A DNA stretch of 64,000 nucleotides, from assembly GCF_037975245.1 (NCBI RefSeq), contig NC_092573.1, positions 25,943,265-26,007,264 of the forward strand. The letters are read 5' to 3'. The stretch is from Apostichopus japonicus (taxonomy: Eukaryota; Echinodermata; Holothuroidea; Aspidochirotida; Stichopodidae). The notes under the pieces were generated by a model, which worked only from the letters and a program-made list of their open reading frames with translations, did not search any database and was not told where the DNA came from. The position numbers and the translations under genes are program-made. Shown here piece after piece: positions 23,301 through 35,500 of this stretch; the first letter of the stretch is position 1; each line of letters begins with the position of its first letter.

Positions 23301-26300
23301 GAAGCCAAGAGTTTTATCTTTACTAGTAAAGAACAATTCACTGAGACTGATAAAGTCTTGTTACTGATTCACGGTAATGGGGTGGTCCGAGCCGGTCAGT
23401 GGTCGAGGAGGCTGATTGTTAATGACTGTCTGGACAGTGGAACTCAACTACCGTACATCAAAAGAGCTAAACAGGTGACATCAGAGCTTGCTGAGATTCT
23501 CTCATAAGTCCATGACTTTCATCCATGGTGTACATAAACCTTATCATCAGATTCTTTCTTGGGAAGGGCAGTGGAGGTGAGGGGGAGGGCAATGGAGGTT
23601 AGGGGTGAGGGCAGAGGAGGTGAGGGGTAGGGCAATGGAGGTTAGGGGCAAGGGCAGAGGAGGTGAGGGGGAGGGCAGTGGAGGTGAGTGGGAGGGCAGA
23701 GGAGGTGAATGGGAGGGCATTGGAGCTTCCGGGGGAGGGCAATGGAGGTGATGGGGTGTAATTACTGTGTCTTAATAATGATCCTCATAATAATGATCCT
23801 ATTAATGATCAACCTCTTAATAATCAGCCTCTCAATAATCAGCCTCTTAATAATGAGCCTCTCAATAATGAGCCTCTTAATATCATTGTTTCCAACACTT
23901 TGCCAATAACATTTGTTGTCATTCTGTTCAGATGGGCTTTGAAGTAATGGTGCTAAATTCAAATCTAAACAAAGCAGCCAACCAGGATGGAAAAGAGACA
24001 TCAGTGCGAGTAAGTCATGTTTATGTTTCAGTGCGAGTAAGTTGTTTACTGTTTTCAGTGCGGGTTGAGTCAAATTTTTTTCCAATTGTCTTAATTTTAG
24101 TCTCAATTGAAAGTATGATTTTCCACACTGTAAACCGACATATGCATAAGACCATTAGACACCTTCATTTCCTTTCAAAATTGAATTTAATATTCATGTG
24201 AATTCTATAGTGATAAAATATGTTGTATGGTCCCAGTATTTAAAGGAATCACAATTGACATTTAATTTGAGGTTTTTAATATACTGTTTTGTTAATTACA
24301 GTATTACGTAAAAAGCAGAACTCTGGATTTGATTTCCGTAAAGGTTCAATTGCCATTTTCATTTACTATGATCTTATGAAACAAACAACAGTGGTATTTG
24401 TCATTTTACTGCAAGAATCTTCTTACATGAATTTTTTATTGAAAATAAACCCATTTTTGGACATTTTGTTATCCTAACAAATATTCAACAGGATACAGTA
24501 GTCACACAGTGTCCAGTCTTCACTGAACTTTCGTTAATAATTGGACTCATTTTACAAGAGGATGTGTATTGTGTAATTATGTACGCTAGTACTGTAAGTG
24601 TGATTCTCGAGGCTATACAAGTCTTCAGCAGTAAGATTATTAAAACCCACAGGCTAATATCTGTGCAAGAAAGAACTTGTTTTAGTCTTTCAAAGTTAAA
24701 TGTTTTTCACTGGGAGGATTTTTGTTGTCATTAATAACAAAACAAGGAAACCAGTATTTGTCAAGTTTGGGCTTTGTTAAACAATGTGATGTTTTTATCC
24801 CTTTTAGGGTAGCAGTAATTCAAAGTCTCATGTGCTCTATGTCTGGGATCACTTCTTGGAGAACAGTCCAGTCAAAACAGTTGTCATTGTGGCTCATAGC
24901 TTTGGTGGTGTCAGCTCACTTAACCTGGTATGGTATCATCTTATTTCACATAAATGCAACCTGCATACTCCATCAGTTTCTAAACAAGCCTCCAATGGTA
25001 ACTTTGTTGGTAATATAGGGCGACAACATTTGACTATTTAGGTTGGTTGACGGTTTACACTAGATTTGGCTATTTAAGTTGACAGTTGGCAATACATTTG
25101 GCTGTTAAGGATGCCAGTCGACACTACATTGGCTATTTAGGTTGACACTATACTTGGCTATTTAGGTTGACACTATACTTGGCTATTTAGGTTGACACTA
25201 TACTTGGCTATTTAGGTTGACACTATACTTGGCTATTTAGGTTGACAGTTGGCAATACATTTGGCTATTTAGGTTGATACTACCATTGGCTATAAAGATT
25301 AACAGTTGGCAATATATTTGGCAGATGTCACAATTTGTTGATACTGTAATTTGCTATAAAAGGAAGTACTCAAAACGTTACACTAAATTTGTAGGACAGC
25401 AAAATATTTAAATATTATATATAGTATCGTTATTTTAATAGTTTTGGAATTATCCAAAAATGCTACATGTATCAAAGTAAGTAAAGCATAAAAGCTTAAG
25501 CTTGGTGGCCTCTCTCTTCCTTCTTCCAACTCTTTGCCAAACTTGGAGTTGAATAATTATCACTTCTATGGCATCATTTTATATTGTCCTCCCATCCCCT
25601 CCCCGTTTTTATTTTATTTATTTATTTTTATTCTGAGGCAAAGAATAGGAGAGGTTTCTTCAAGAAGGTTATGTTTTTGGCTCTGACAGACTCCGTACAT
25701 TCAATGCTCTTTCACGATGCATCAAGGAATATACAACGCTGGTATTCTGAGGTAATAAGTTAATAACCATATAAATGTTAAATGTATTATAGGAGAAACC
25801 TGGCTACGACTTGACCTAAGCCTCTCACTTGTCTATGTTGGTATATACGTCATCCACATTAAACGATACACAAATATTATCTGCACGAACATCTACTAGC
25901 AAAAGTGGTATTTTAGTACTGAAAGAATGTTCCTTATCAATTATCAATATCAGTGTATATTACATCCAGAAAATAGCACGGACACTTTCACAACTGATCG
26001 TGAACTGTTCAGAATAACTTTAAGAAATTGTAATTGGTTTGTGGAAACACATATAAGATTCGATTTCATTCATGTGAGACTGTTTGCCAAGGTTTAACAG
26101 GTGAAGTCTAATACCATCTATTGTTACTATATTATTATTTTATTTTTTTACAATCTATTGTCTTCTCGTCTTCTAGAATGCTATTAATTGGGTTACCTCT
26201 GATGAACCATTGGATACATTGGTACAAAAATCCACTAAAGACTGTCTCAGGTTGTCTGCAGGTGAGAAATGATACAACCTAGTTTTTTTTTATTCTATAG

Positions 26301-27047
26301 GAAAACTTTTATGTTAATATGAAAATTGATCTACCGAGGTATTAAATGAAACAAGTCCTGGTTGTTCAAGCAATTGTTGGTAACTCACCTCTAGAGACAA
26401 GTAAGCTGGCCAGTTATGTGTATGTATATCTGTGTGATTTCCTTGCTTGTAAACATGATATCTCAAAATGGCTAATTTGACAGATGTCACATTGGACATA
26501 CATAGCTTTTGCTTTGATCAGTACAAAGTTCCCATTATTGGGAGGAGGGGCCACTGGGGGGGGGGTATCAAAGATCACTTAAAGTCAGCAGATTACAAAA
26601 TTTCAACATGTAAGCATATCAGAGGGACCATATCTTGCACAAAGTTTACACATGTATTTCTGAGGTCAACTATGTTTGAAATCTGGAAACCTTCTAAACA
26701 CAGTATCTCAAGATGTGGAATGGTGACAGATGTCACACCTGACATTTGTCTTCCCTGTAATGAGTTCACAGGGTTCTGATTTTCCTACAAATTGGGATGA
26801 AATTTTTAAGTACCCAACTGTGTATACGTAGTGAAACTTGAATTTCAGGTCAGAATAAATCTTTGAAAGTAAACTTATTAAGTATAATCTGTTTGAGTAA
26901 TTTTACTTCTTGATTGGTCAATTAACAGGAACAAAAAAGCATGAAGAAACTTCTTGGAAGAGCATAGATTCAGTCTTTTCAAATCTGGGAGAGAGGTTGG
27001 AGAAGACAACCACAGAGGAAGCAACGTCTGATAAAGATGAACTCTAA
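20396..27047 (+). CDS. ARB2A: ARB2A / FAM172A orthologue (Arb2-domain protein)
   Basis: Nine coding exons: 20396-20441, 21038-21160, 21647-21813, 23283-23474, 23932-24009, 24808-24927, 25638-25751, 26177-26261 and 26929-27047. All splice sites are GT-AG and the phases close exactly, giving 347 residues. FPTTLKEFYYHFN, GQLKHMETGEPFEF, HGNGVVRAGQW (about 142-152), YVWDHF, VAHSFGG (Ser about 233), ALTDSVH (257-263) and SWKSIDSVF match the FAM172A family. The Arb2 domain has an alpha/beta-hydrolase-like fold; AHSFGG is at the nucleophile-elbow position. The mammalian protein has been linked to AGO2 and to alternative splicing in the nucleus, and is also found in cytoplasm and ER. The C-terminus is KDEL. 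The protein is shorter than the human one (about 416 residues), mainly between VLNSNLN and YVWDHF. The start is the first ATG of exon 20390-20441; upstream non-coding exons probably exist. Confidence 0.93.
21860..22050. repeat. Dispersed repeat family B, copy 2
   Basis: Counterpart of 17860-18050, located in the ARB2A intron between exons 21647-21813 and 23283-23474. Diverged, recognised by ordered shared words rather than by continuous identity. Confidence 0.5.
22525..22670. repeat. Diverged tandem repeat, about 3 copies, in an ARB2A intron
   Basis: Three successive copies of a unit of about 50-60 bp: TAGTCTTTGCACCTATAAT, then ACATAGCAAACAGTCAG, with variants TTAGCACCTACTGCTAATA and TTGAACCTATAGTATTGCTAA. 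No coding potential. Confidence 0.65.
23560..23757 (+). repeat. G-rich purine minisatellite in an ARB2A intron
   Basis: About nine imperfect 18-24-bp units built from GGGAGGGCAATGGAGGT and GGGCAGAGGAGGTGAG, beginning about 95 bp after the donor of exon 23283-23474. Repeated GGG and GGGG runs could form G-quadruplexes in the nascent RNA. Confidence 0.85.
23770..23882. repeat. 16-17-bp minisatellite next to an ARB2A acceptor
   Basis: Seven or so copies of CTTAATAATGAGCCTCT variants (CTCAATAATCAGCCTCT and similar), ending about 50 bp before the acceptor of exon 23932-24009. Confidence 0.85.
24003..24066 (+). repeat. Triplicated splice-donor segment at an ARB2A exon end
   Basis: The end of exon 23932-24009 (TCAGTGCGA|GTAAGT) is repeated twice more in the following intron as TTTCAGTGCGAGTAAGT and TTTTCAGTGCGGGTTGAG. 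Each copy keeps an acceptor-like TTTCAG and a donor-like GTAAGT (GGTTGA in the last) only 5 nt apart. Confidence 0.8.
25021..25335. repeat. 25-bp minisatellite in an ARB2A intron
   Basis: Tandem copies of TTGGCTATTTAGGTTGACAC plus TATAC. Four central copies are almost identical (about 25130-25250), and diverged copies with GTTGGCAATACATTTGGCT flank them. The array starts about 95 bp after the donor of exon 24808-24927. Confidence 0.9.
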
Positions 27048-27094
27048 TTGTTAAACTGGTAAACAAAACGAGGACAGACTGACATTACCTTGAA

Positions 27095-27495
27095 AGCGGA
27101 GAGGCGAGTGGAGGGGGTTAGGTGCTATCTAGGGAGAGGAGGGTGGAGGGGATTAGGTGCTAAATAGGAGAGGAGAGTGGAGGGGATTAGGTGCTATCTA
27201 AGAGAGGAGAGTGGAGGGGATTAGGTGCTAAATAGGAGAGTGGAGGGGATTAGGTGCTATCTAAGAGAGGAGAGTGGAGGGGATTAGGTGCTAAATAGGA
27301 GAGGAGAGTGGAGGGGATTAGGTGCTAAGAGAGGAGAGTGAAGGGGATTAGGTGCTAAATAGGAGAGGAGAGTGGTGGGATTAGGTGCTTTCTAAGAGAG
27401 GAGAGTGGAGGGCATTAGGTGCTAAATAGGAGAGGAGAGTGGAGGGGATTAGGTGCTATCTAAGAGAGGAGAGTGGAGGGGATTAGGTGCTATCA
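27095..27495 (+). repeat. About 34-bp purine-rich minisatellite in the ARB2A 3' UTR
   Basis: About eleven to twelve imperfect copies of a unit containing GAGAGTGGAGGGGATTAGGT followed by GCTATCTAAGAG or GCTAAATAGGAG. Some copies are shortened. It starts about 50 bp after the ARB2A stop and ends before the AATAAA at 27587, so it should be transcribed as part of the 3' UTR. Confidence 0.9.
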
Positions 27496-27586
27496 AAGAA
27501 TGTAATCTCAAGAAGCTGCTTCTTTGTCATAAAGTGCAAAACAGCATCAAATGGTCACTAGTCGAACCCTGTCCCAGGTTTTGGCC

Positions 27587-27592
27587 AATAAA
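27587..27592 (+). terminator. Poly(A) signal AATAAA of ARB2A
   Basis: AATAAA lies 540 bp after the ARB2A stop codon, beyond the 34-bp minisatellite, and is followed by an A-rich then TA-rich stretch. It is the first good hexamer I see after the stop. The 3' end is predicted near 27.61 kb. Confidence 0.6.
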
Positions 27593-27725
27593 AAAATTAA
27601 CTACATATATATGTATATATATATATATAAATTATGAATTTTTGGAAGTTGTGTATTACTTCCTGTCATTTGTCTAAGTAAGAAATGAGAATTACAATGC
27701 ATATGTTATTTTGTTTTTGTAGAAA

Positions 27726-27731
27726 TTTATT
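27726..27731 (-). terminator. Poly(A) signal AATAAA of the coiled-coil gene (minus strand)
   Basis: TTTATT on the plus strand reads AATAAA on the minus strand, 1.29 kb beyond the stop at 29018. The 3' UTR (about 27.71-29.02 kb) is AT-rich, without tandem repeats or open frames. The hexamer is about 135 bp from the ARB2A signal on the other strand, so the two genes converge tail to tail. Confidence 0.5.
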
Positions 27732-29017
27732 CAATCATATATTTACAAATTGTATCCATTTTTAGAGCCTTTATAAAAAGATAAATAAGTTTGTGGTTCA
27801 TGATACACACAGCACACTAAAAGTCCCTAAGCACTATCTGGAAGATTGTCATTTCAGCCAATGAGTTTAACATGCCACTTCCTGTAAATATATTAAAAAG
27901 ATATAAAATGTGTCTACAGAGAAATGTAGTAACATCCATTTGAAATTCATAATTTATAAGAGCATAGCACACACTGCAAAGAAAACAATGAGAATATTCC
28001 AGCTGATTAAATCTAACAGCATATTGGAATGCAATTATAACATAGCAACAACATCATGCACAAAGCACCATTTCTCTATACATAGTTATGATATTCAAAA
28101 CCGGAATATTTATGATATATATCATAATACGCCATAATATGCAGTATATCTTCAATGGTGTAAATGGGATATGTCAAAGTACGATGCTGCGCAACATTAG
28201 ATATATGATTGTATTTTATAACATTGATATCAGCAGGAATCAAAATAAGGATATAAAAATATTATAAAATGATTTGGAATATTGAAAGGGTCCTTAGGCA
28301 CATGATAGCAGGATTTAAGGGTATATACAGGTTAGTTCAAAGCTTGTCTTAACAAGTTATGCCTCTACCAATCATTCATACCTGTGGGGGTATAACAGGA
28401 TAAATAAAAAAGCTCTGAATGGATTGATTACTAGGCTGAAGACATAATCTGCTTTAGTTAACTAAGCTATACAGCTCTTAAAGACAGGCTTGTTACTCTG
28501 TATGGACTGTGGACGGTTACAAACAAAGATCAAGGTGATAATATCTGGAATGTTCTATTGTCACAATTCATAATTTTATAATGCCTTAAATAACAATAAA
28601 GAGAATGCATCAAATTGCTAAAGCTGTAAAAGGGTAAAAACAAACTTGTGGCAAAAACCACATCAAGGTGATAACAACACTGGCATAATATAATTTAAAA
28701 TACATCTGCTTTGGTGGTCAATTTTATCAAATCAATACGTCCAAAAGTACTTGGATGAGATTAACCTAACCCAACACATTCGTTGATCTTATTTTCACCA
28801 AAGGAAAGTTAATCAATTAATCCATTCCATATTTGAAAGTTCTTTGTGCAGAAATGTTTTCATACTAATAATAATCACATGCAAATTCTATAATTTCAGA
28901 AATTTATTCTATTTGCATCATTTGGAATGAAATTTTGTATTGTTATAGGACTTTCATGGTATCATAAATTTACAACAACTGTGGCAAAATTTTTTGCTGG
29001 AATCCATCATTTTTCAA

Positions 29018-29504
29018 TCATTTTTCTTCTTTTCTAGAGCTACCTAAGCTGGCAGACAGTGTAGAGGCTGGGGACTTGTCAAATTTCTTGCTAGAGGGCA
29101 GCACAAAGTGAGCTTGCTTCCTTGGGGTTGTCTTCTCACTTGACTTGCTGTCAGATTCTGGTTTCAGGGAAGACTTCCTCAGATCTTTCATTGATTTCTG
29201 CTGTGATGAGGAAAGTCTCTGGATCCGTGCTTCCAGGTCATTCAAGGAAGTCCTTCGGCTCTCGTCGTAACCACTGACCGCCGGCATGTCCCGAGACTTA
29301 CGTCTTTCATCAGAGTCTGAGACATTTGGTGAAAGTTTATTCGCCTTTGCTCCTGGCTTGGTGGACAGTCTCCGGAGTGCCTGGGCAAGCTGCTGTGGGT
29401 TGGCAGCCTTACCATCCTTGGGAGATTGCGATTCCTTTGGTGTAGGAGCTCCTGAACTCTGTCGTGATCCATCTTTGTCGCGAAGAGGAATTTTGGATTT
29501 GAGC
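29018..29504 (-). CDS. Coiled-coil gene, last coding exon: Ser/Lys-rich tail
   Basis: 487-nt exon with acceptor CTCTTATAG. It encodes about 161 residues with low predicted order: LKSKIPLRDKDGSRQSSGAP, then ALRRLSTKPGAKANK, SDSDERRKSRDMP, a short coiled piece SLNDLEARIQRLSSSQQKSM, and a terminal LGSSRKEEK. Many S/T sites sit next to basic residues. The stop is TGA at 29018-29020. Confidence 0.9.
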
Positions 29505-32500
29505 CTATAAGAGATAAAAATGGTTAGATTCTGATGGCACAGTAAACAAGTCATTTCATATGATGTTAATACGGAGTTTGGTGCATAGGTTATACTTTTT
29601 CATATACTTTTGCATAGGTTATAATATTTCATGTACTTTTGCATAGATTATACTATTTCATGTACTTTTACATAAGTTATACTATTTCATATACTTTTGC
29701 ATAGGTTATACTATTTCATGTACTTTTGTATAGGTTATACTTTTTCATATACTTAACTTTTGATGGTGCATAGGTTAAGGTTATAAAACCTTACTATGAT
29801 GGTATATACAGAAAAGTTCCCTACCAAAAGAGAGTTATAACCATTTATCACTATTTGACTGGACAGTGAAGAGGGGAAAAAAATGATTTGAAAAATGTTG
29901 CTGGTAATGATGCTGGTTGTGTTTGAAACTTATGTTCTTTGTTGCATCAGATGAGTCATTAGCTGTTATTTCTTCATCTACACTAATGCTTACAGATGGT
30001 ACCATATTGTGAGTAGTCTTTAAAAACAAAGCAAAGAGGTTGCCAAGTGTACCAAGATTGTCAAAGAACTGTCTCAAATGTGCAATTAAGTTGTTAAAAG
30101 TGCAAGTAAAATGAGTGCTTTATATAACTCTGGTTGGTGGCTGGTGTAGCCAGAAAACAACTATCATTCATTCAAATGTTCTGTCATGAAACTAGTGTTC
30201 AATGATTCTCTGTTATTGACCTTCTATTTGGAAATACCAGATGTTGTAAAGAGTCACTACATTTCTAAAGTAACTTGCCTCAAACAAGTTTGTGAATCTC
30301 TCCTCCTTAGAGAAAATACAGTAACTCTAGGTGTTAAAGACTCATCTGAGTCAGTCTTGGTCGACTTAGTCGAGTCGAATAACTTTTGACTCAACTTGAT
30401 CTTAAAGATGAAGTGACTCTTTTAATACCCTTTTGGTAATGAAGTACTGTCATACTAAAGGTTACAGCTCACATTTCCGCATTAATTTGCATAAATTTTA
30501 AGGTGATTTAGATACTACACCATTCCATAACATTGTAGGTTATCAGTTTTGACTAGTCAAGTTAAATAATGCAGTAAATGATGCAGTTGTATAATTGATA
30601 TTCTCCAATTTGTCATTTAGATATAGTTAACACTGACTTCAATATATATTTTATATGTTTCATACAACCTTTCTCGGTGAGCTCATCTTAGTTTGATCAA
30701 GTCCAAACTTAATTTGATTCATACTCAGTAGATCACTAAGTAGATACTCAGTAGAAACTGCAGGACAGACTCCCAAAATGTGCATTAAGCCCAAAGAAAT
30801 TACATCTTGCGTAAAAGACCCCAAACTAAAAGTTCTTCAAAGATGTCTGAAGAATCAATTTATCTTTACTTGTACTATGGTCACCAGTACTTTTAATCAG
30901 TAGTAAAACTGTACATATTGCACAAATTTTGCCATTAACAGATATCAATTGACTTTTGCAAATGGTGTTGAATAAAATATCAAAAGGGTAAAAGTTTCTT
31001 TTGTTGTATGATGTTGCTTTTCTGGAGAAATCTGAGATTCACGTGAGCAATATTTAAAATGTTGTAAAACTGAGAATGTCCCCCCTCCCATAGAGAAACA
31101 AGAACGATCATTGAGCCTTGAATGGAATTACCAGTTAGTGCAGTCACAATTCATTGCACCTCATCCCCGCCCTCACCTCCACCCTCACCCCAACCTCATC
31201 TCACCCCTTACCTCACCACCTTGCATACATTAGAAGAATTTAGAGTAGCTCTTCTGCATTTATTTGTTAAATGGTTGTGACTATCCAAACCCTTAATTAT
31301 ATAGTTCAGTAGGTCTACTTACACAGGAGTTGTTTTCTGTTCTTGTTTACCATCTTGCATATGAATATTCAGCAGGGATTCCAGTCTTTCGATCTCTCGA
31401 ATCAGGTCTTCATTCTCTTCCTCCAAGGTCTCCTTCTGTTTGGTCATCTTTTCAGATTGACCTTTGGACTGTTCACATTGCTTGCATTTGGATTTGTCTG
31501 AGAATAAACCAGAAATCATCATAAATAACATAATCCTTGTGTGATGTAAGACATGGACAAGTTCAGTATTACCTACATGAGTTGGATTTACCTACATGAG
31601 TTGCAATTACCTACATGGGTTACAATTACCTATATGAGTTGCAATTACCTACATGGGTTACAATTACCTACATGAGTCAGTATTACCTACATGAGTTGCA
31701 ATCACCTACATGGGATGCAATTACCTACATGGGTTGCAATTACCTACATGGGTCAGACCAGTAACTGGCATTGGTCAGTAGAGAATATTCATGGGTCATA
31801 GTAAGACCAAAGTGTGTCAGTATTATCTATTTGGGTCAGTATTACCTGTACGGGTCAGTATTACCAACATCGGTCAGTATTACCACCATCAATCAGAATT
31901 ACCAACAATGGTCAGTATTACCAGCACCGGTCACTATTACCAACACCGGTCACTATTTTGCAAACTCTTGCAGTGAGTTTTTGCCTTCGATTGAATGTAC
32001 ATACACGGTTTGATTTTCTCTATGTAAGAACTAACTCCAACTGGAAGAGGTTCTAGTTGAGTATATTTTTGGTTTCTACTCTAAGCTCTGTTACCTTCTC
32101 TCAGCTCCTCTAGCTCCTTCTGTAGTCCTTCGTTGTTCTGATCCAACTTTCTGTTTCGAGTCTGCAGGTTTGCGAGCTGCTTATTCAAACCTTGCATCTC
32201 CTCAATCTGACCTTTGACCTTATCTTCCAGTCTGCACAAATAGATCAACAAATCACTTGGGTATTGTATACATGTATTTATCATCAGGGATGAGACTGAG
32301 CCGGGGAAAAAAAATCTGAAATTTATCTATCGCCGCCCTGGAGGAGGGGTTTAAGGGGAGGGGGTGTCCCCCTCCCCTTTAGAAATTTTTTGTCAGGTAA
32401 GGAGGGCTTAGATGCAAAATGGTGGACTCTAGATGGAATCTATGACATCACGTAACTCGCCAAGAAAGTGTGGAATTTCTGCTTGTATAATTTATCCATT

Positions 32501-35500
32501 AGCTTTTTTGAACCAAAAAAAGGCTTTTTTGCTTGCTTTGTGCTACTTGATTCCACCACTGGTCAAATTCGGTGTTCCTTCCCTTCACAGTCCAGCATGT
32601 TCGGCAAAAAAAAAATTAAAAAAAAATTAAATCAAAAAAATAATAAAAAACGCGAATTACGAGAAAAAACGCGAAAATGAAAAAAAAAAAAATCGGAAAT
32701 CCGCGTTTCCGCGGAAGAGTCTCATGCCTGTATCATGGTTTTACTGCCTAACATGCAAAGATCCAATCCTATACATAGTTACACAAAATAACAATGCCTT
32801 GCGCACATCTTCACTCCATTTTTATACCATTTCATTACTAAGCTCTAAAGATCAAACCGATAATCACTCATTGCACTGTTGGGAGATTTGAACTATTTCT
32901 TCTAATCCACAAAACTGCAAACCACTGGTTATTATAGTCTGGACACTTGATGACATAAACAACTTCAGCCCAGAGAATTATATGCAAATGACAAATCACT
33001 GATCTTGAATTGTGGATTGTGTTATATCCTAAACAATAAATTGAGTTATCACAAATCTCACCTCTTGATCCTGCCATCAGAACCTCCTTTCTGTTTGGAG
33101 AAACAATACATTTGAGTAATTAAATAAGACAAAAAGATATGTTCTTAAATACAAAAACGAGCAATGCTTTACACAAATTTGAATAATTCAATAATTTAAA
33201 TCATATTAATAACACAATAATGGATGAAGTACTTGGAAGAGGAAGTGTTAGATGAAGCATATAATTACAAAATATTGTATATAAATATTGTATATAATTA
33301 CAAAATAAGGCATAAGTGTTCTTACCCTAAAGGGAACTTGCATAGCATAATTTCAAAATGAAAAACTAAAAATGAACAGTGAATTTTCACTAACCCTTTC
33401 TTCGATAGTTTTGTTGACCTCTTGTAAGACACTGTTTTCATTAATCATTTCGTCTAACTTTTGTTGCATTTCTGAGACGATCTGGTTTCTAAAAATATTG
33501 AAATAAACATTGAAACACTTACAGTCATGAACACTGAAAGCTTGTTACAAACCCTCATCAAACTTTACAGGACACAACCAAACATTGCATTAATTATAAA
33601 TTCTGATAATTTCTGATATTTGTACCCACAGCATAACAGTACTCATTGCTTGTACCCAATAGCAATCAATCTGCCTTATGATATCAATTATTCTTATATA
33701 CTGCAAATGATTGTGTAAACATCATATATATCCTGCTGTATATATCTTTCTGTGTTATTTCTTGACAAGGAGAGACATAGCATAAATACACTGAAACACT
33801 ACTCATAAGGACGACTGATAAAGTGAATGCTGCAGCACAATGTTGCACATTTTGGTATGGCAAGTATAAACAATACCATACCATTGTTAGAGGCCCATTG
33901 TTAGAGGCCCATTTATAGAGAGGCCCATTGTTCAAGTATCAATACTATTATCTAGACCAGAGAACAATGAAATGATGCTTATCTTTAGGTGGGTGTATTG
34001 TATTGAAGTTATCGCACCCTTACCAGGGCAGCCAGTGACTGTTAAACAATAATAAAAGTGTATGAACTTTGTTTGAAATCTAAATGAAAAACAGTGTAAT
34101 AATATGATTATACTTATTATACTTATGATAACATTGTGTGGAAAACCTGCCTGTGTAGGAGTATAACACAATGCCTGTGTAGGAGTAATTTTGGTCTACA
34201 TTCAAACATCACATTATACTGTACATGTGTTATGATCAAATTAAAGAATTTTCATTTGATTAAAAACCCAGAAAGTAGCTAGAGGGGGAGTAGGGGGGGG
34301 GGGGGGTACCAAGTCAGATTCAGTTTTTTGTTTAAATATATATGAGTAGAAAACTGACTTACTGATTTATTAACACAAAACAGATCAAACTAGTTATGTT
34401 AATTATAAAGGGGACTCCAAATGACTTCATTGATAATGTTGTACTGCATGATCACATGAATTACTCAAAGATGTTAGAGTTGACCTCAGGTCACATTACC
34501 TCTCTTGGATCTCAGCTTCTTTGTCCTTTGTCAAGAGTTTAACTTCCTTTTGCAGCTTTTGATTCTGCAATGTAAAGATGACAAAAATTGACTCAAATCG
34601 AAGAATTGGATGGTCCAGCTAGCAATTGGTCTGTCAATCTAAATTTGATCAGTCGATCTAAGAATTGGTCGGTCAATCGAATTGTTGGTCATTCTATCTA
34701 GGGTATGGTTCGTCGATTCATTCACTCATTTATTTGATTTATCAGTTGGTATGAGAAGCCAACGGAAGTAAAATAAAACTCTTTGACGGCTTAAAAAGTA
34801 GAATACTCCCTGAATGAAAAACAGAAAAGGAAAGAAGTGAAGAAACTCTTCAGGATTGGTTGGTCACCCTAAGAATAGTTCGGTCAATCTAAGAAGCTAC
34901 TTCATGATTACGTCTGCACAAGTGCACCAAAGAAAAGTGTAGTTGAGACTATGTAAAGGTATATATATATAGGTCTCTTGTGCATTTGTTATTAATTATT
35001 ACTATAATCATTACCTCAGACTGATTCATGTCCATGAAATCGCCTTTTAAGCATTCAGTCACAACCATGGGCACAGAACTACAAATACCAATGAAATCAT
35101 TCTTGTTGGGTTTATCTTTGACCCCTCTACATCTGACACCACCCACCACCACCACCCACCACCACCACCACCACCCACCACCACCCACCACACCTGTCTC
35201 CTCTGCACTTCTTCTGTCTATCATGATGAGTTCAGAAAATCTTACCAAAACTTCTGCCTCATTCAGGGATCTCTCTTGTTCACCCAGCTGTGATTCTCTC
35301 AAACGAATGGTTCCATTCACCCGCTGTAGCTCTGATCGTACCTCAAACAGCTCCTGTTCTACTTCATCCATTGATTGCTACAAGAAAACAAAGAAATATA
35401 ACAACTATCAAGTTAAGTCAGAACACCCACAGGACCATAGAAAAAGATCCTCTGTCCCCCCACCCCCCCCACCACTCCCAATACACTTATTGGATAGACC

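Noticed and set aside
24289-24477. Extra ARB2A exon in the 24.01-24.81 kb intron
   Set aside because: The open frame is hydrophobic and lacks the basic loop expected there; the neighbouring exons already join in phase without it.
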